Below, piece by piece: positions 62,020-64,000 of a stretch of 64,000 nt of DNA. The translations under genes and the position numbers were made by a program. Numbering within the stretch: position 1 is the stretch's first letter; each line of letters opens with the position of its first letter. The DNA lies in the NCBI RefSeq assembly GCF_047731265.1, contig NZ_CP159835.1, positions 372,001-436,000 of the forward strand. Direction: 5' to 3'. This DNA comes from Patiriisocius sp047731265. Lineage in GTDB: Bacteria > Bacteroidota > Bacteroidia > Flavobacteriales > Flavobacteriaceae. The notes beneath the pieces are model-generated. The model saw only the letters and a program-made list of their open reading frames with translations. It did not search any database and was not told the origin of the DNA.

Positions 62020-63219
62020 ATGATTTCCCACGATATTCCACTGAATGAAAGTGAAAGGTTGAAAAGTTTATATAAATATAATATTTTAGATACTTTACCT
62101 GAAGAAGATTTTGATGCCATTACAAAAATTGCTGCTAGCATTTGCAAAACGCCTATTTCACTCGTCTCTATTATTGATAAAAACAGGCAATGGTTTAAGT
62201 CGCGCCATGGTTTAAATAACATAGAAACACCAAGGGATATTTCCTTTTGTTCTTACAGTATTTTAAATCCAGATAAATTATTTATTGTAAGGGATGCTAC
62301 AAAAGACGAACGCTTTTATAACAATCCACTAACTACTAATTACCCTAATGTTATTTTTTATGCAGGTGCTCCATTAAATAGTTCAGACGGTTATTGTTTA
62401 GGCACGCTATGTGTTATTGATAATACACCGAGAAAGCTAAATAAAAATCAAAAAGAGAACCTAAAATTATTAGCAAAACAGGTTGTTAACTTATTAGAGT
62501 TAAGAAGAAAGAATGGTGAATTATTGCAAGCAAATGAAGAGGTTTTAAGATTGAATAAACAATTAAGTGCATTTGCTTACAAGTTATCACACGACATCAA
62601 AACCCCAATAAGCGGAATAAAGCATCTTTCTGAGATAGTACAGGAAGATTATGCCCACACATTAGATAGTAAAGGAAAATCATGGCTCGCACTAATTTCT
62701 TCTAGCAGCACCTATTTATATTCTTTAGTTGAAGGAATGTTGAATTTTACAAAAGCTACAAATGCAGAAATAGTTTTCGAAACGTTTAATTTTGAGAAAT
62801 TACTTGAACAGATTAAAACATCTTGTAATTGGGATGATACCTATATAATCAACTATACCAATTGTGATATTACTTTAAAACAATCAAAAATAGCTTTCAT
62901 TCAAATATTTCAAAACCTACTCTCTAATAGTATAAAATTTGTAGGTGAATCGCAATCTATTATTTCTATTACTTTAGAAATTCAATCCAAATTTTATGAG
63001 ATAATTTATAAAGACAATGGCCCTGGAATTGACAAAAAATACCATAAAAAAGTATTTGAACTTTTTGAAACTTTAGAGAAGAGCAGCAGCACTGGAATTG
63101 GCCTACCTACTGTTTCTGATCTATTACGAAGGCTAGGAGGAAGTATTGAGATAGAAAGCCCAAAAGAAAAAAAATTAGGAATTGAGTTTTGTCTAAAAAT
63201 TCCGATAATAAAAGATTAA
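62020..63219 (+). CDS. GAF-domain sensor histidine kinase
   Basis: A 399-residue cytoplasmic kinase. The N-terminal GAF domain (residues about 15-160) has the familiar opening NESERLKSLYKYNILDTLPE, EEDFDAITKIAASICKTPIS, FCSYSIL and GTLCVIDNTPRKL. His191 is in the H box FAYKLSHDIKTPISGIKHLS. The ATPase shows IFQNLLSNSIKFVG, KDNGPGIDKKYH and SSTGIGLPTVSDLL. No receiver is fused. It lies at the right end of the signalling island, divergent from the small protein and large kinase. Confidence 0.92.
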   Translation: MISHDIPLNESERLKSLYKYNILDTLPEEDFDAITKIAASICKTPISLVSIIDKNRQWFKSRHGLNNIETPRDISFCSYSILNPDKLFIVRDATKDERFYNNPLTTNYPNVIFYAGAPLNSSDGYCLGTLCVIDNTPRKLNKNQKENLKLLAKQVVNLLELRRKNGELLQANEEVLRLNKQLSAFAYKLSHDIKTPISGIKHLSEIVQEDYAHTLDSKGKSWLALISSSSTYLYSLVEGMLNFTKATNAEIVFETFNFEKLLEQIKTSCNWDDTYIINYTNCDITLKQSKIAFIQIFQNLLSNSIKFVGESQSIISITLEIQSKFYEIIYKDNGPGIDKKYHKKVFELFETLEKSSSTGIGLPTVSDLLRRLGGSIEIESPKEKKLGIEFCLKIPIIKD

Positions 63220-64000
63220 AAAGCTTTCTCCTTTTTTAATATTTTTCATTTATCACCTACATTTAAGGAGCAAATTATAGCGCAAAAATTGACGCATCAT
63301 CTCTGCCATATTTTTTAATAACAGCATTTACATGTATTCTATTTGTTTTAAAATACCCGCAGCACTTTTTGTTCTCTAAACCCAGTTGTTTATTTGCTGA
63401 GATTCACTTTAGACAGGGCTTCGGTTTTGGAACATCGGAAATACTTTAGCAATAAAACGCTACCAGAATGCTTATGCGTAGATTAGTTTCTATAATGGTA
63501 TGACAGCACACCCTACCTGCTTTAGAATACTCTATAAAAGTGACTTACACTGTTTATTCCAGCTAAATCATCAACCTCGGATATGTTTAAATCTAGGGTG
63601 TCGAACAAGTATTTAGGGTATGCATATTTCAGGACGGGTCATTATGTTTGCTAACGGCAGTCTGTCTAACAACTAAATTTAAATTGCTGAAAATCGCGTA
63701 TTCAGAAATTTTAAAATCCACCTTCCCGTATATCAGAGCTACTGCAATAGGTTATTAGACAGTATGGCGGTATTGTAAAAGATTAGTTGACCAGTTTAAG
63801 TGCCTTGGACCTCTTGGGGTATCAAAAGGTATTGCGTGCACACAGGTTGAAACGGCAAGAGATTAGTGTGCACTTAAGCACAAACCAAGAGTTCGTAAAG
63901 AGCTAAACTAAAACACCGCCTTTAGCATCCTTAAAAATAATTTAAGCGTTGTTCGATCGTTTTAATAAGATAATCTTATGTCGAAGCGACAGGTGTCCTG
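63220..64000. other. 781-base terminal gap with one decayed gene
   Basis: Apart from the AraC-type remnant at 63483-63640 nothing codes. A 12-base imperfect inverted repeat (CTGTCTAACAAC at 63662-63673, GTTATTAGACAG at 63751-63762) flanks 77 bases. A plus-strand stretch near 63760-63900 reads coherently for a few dozen codons (LVDQFKCLGPLGVSKGIACT) but with stops, and matches nothing I know. Confidence 0.4.
63483..63640 (-). pseudogene. AraC-family regulator remnant (C-terminal HTH)
   Basis: On the minus strand one frame reads LKYAYPKYLFDTLDLNISEV, DDLAGINSVSHFYRVF, TAA (63522-63524), SR, TAG (63513-63515), GVLSYHYRN, TAA. This is the second helix-turn-helix of an AraC/XylS regulator (ISEVAxxxGFNSxSHFYRVFKKxTG-SPxxYR), broken by two stops without a frameshift. 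Nothing recognisable of the N-terminal part remains further right. Confidence 0.75.

Noticed and set aside
63760..63910. Plus-strand stretch as a transposase remnant
   Set aside because: It reads coherently for a few dozen codons but shows no DDE, HTH or recombinase motif, so no element can be claimed.
1..64000. tRNA, rRNA or known riboswitch genes
   Set aside because: Scanning by eye found no cloverleaf-like GGTTC/CCA patterns, rRNA signatures or classic riboswitch cores; a covariance-model search would be needed to exclude small RNAs.

Overview
The window is AT-rich and looks like a chromosome segment from a marine flavobacterium (Bacteroidota, Flavobacteriaceae). The signs are a six-subunit Na+-NQR operon instead of complex I, type IX secretion (T9SS) sorting domains and a T9SS plug protein, many families restricted to Bacteroidota (DUF6702, DUF6695, DUF6029, DUF3667, DUF4846, Omp28), A/T-rich start regions without Shine-Dalgarno sites, and promoter -7 elements of the Bacteroidota form TAnnTTTG. 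No rRNA, tRNA, CRISPR array, intact insertion sequence or phage gene was seen. All family names come from reading the proteins by eye; no database search was run.

Layout. 1-4.5 kb: envelope proteins (start of a probable M1 peptidase, DUF6702, two tandem carboxypeptidase-regulatory-like proteins), PepE, an M15 peptidase and an ankyrin protein. 4.7-9.4 kb: lipocalin-like lipoprotein, then a forward cluster gpmI, thioredoxin-like lipoprotein, HAD phosphatase, map and a methyltransferase. 9.4-18.2 kb: energy block on the minus strand with apbE (the flavin transferase that loads FMN on NqrB and NqrC), a small NQR-associated protein, a DUF4846 pseudogene and nqrABCDEF behind a full TTG-N20-TAAATTTG promoter. 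18.4-26.3 kb: T9SS plug protein, PLP decarboxylase, DUF3667, apaG, DUF6695, NRDE protein and pruA. 26.4-33.7 kb: Omp28-like and TlpA-like thiol proteins, DUF6029, a broken mepB-like gene and T9SS cargo. 33.8-46.6 kb: housekeeping genes (rsmG, desaturase, aspartate aminotransferase, purT, OmpA-like, trkH-trkA, Bax inhibitor-1, MtfA-like peptidase, ypdA, rpe with a BLUF photoreceptor).

47.4-50.4 kb is a minus-strand group of a PRMT-like methyltransferase, an aspartyl/asparaginyl beta-hydroxylase-fold protein, a 26-codon Cys-rich open frame and a lipoprotein. It is the most plausible candidate here for an undescribed peptide- or protein-modifying set, but that is inference. 51-63.2 kb is an accessory signal-transduction island: a single-domain response regulator, a 952-residue PAS/GAF kinase followed by an HPt protein and a LytTR regulator (a complete phosphorelay set), a 1177-residue kinase with in-register 21/14-residue heptad repeats and three near-identical PAS domains, overlapping a receiver-kinase hybrid, and a GAF kinase. 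Two places in the island carry a copy of the same small divergent frame plus intergenic segment, which suggests local duplication.

Several gaps hold decayed genes that can still be read: DUF4846 (seven in-frame stops, no frameshift), mepB-like (one stop, one frameshift), an AraC-family regulator (two stops), half a T9SS sorting domain, and less certain traces. The segment therefore appears to be losing accessory genes. Two very short membrane proteins (59 and 30 codons) with overlapping stop and start are intact at 51.1-51.3 kb.
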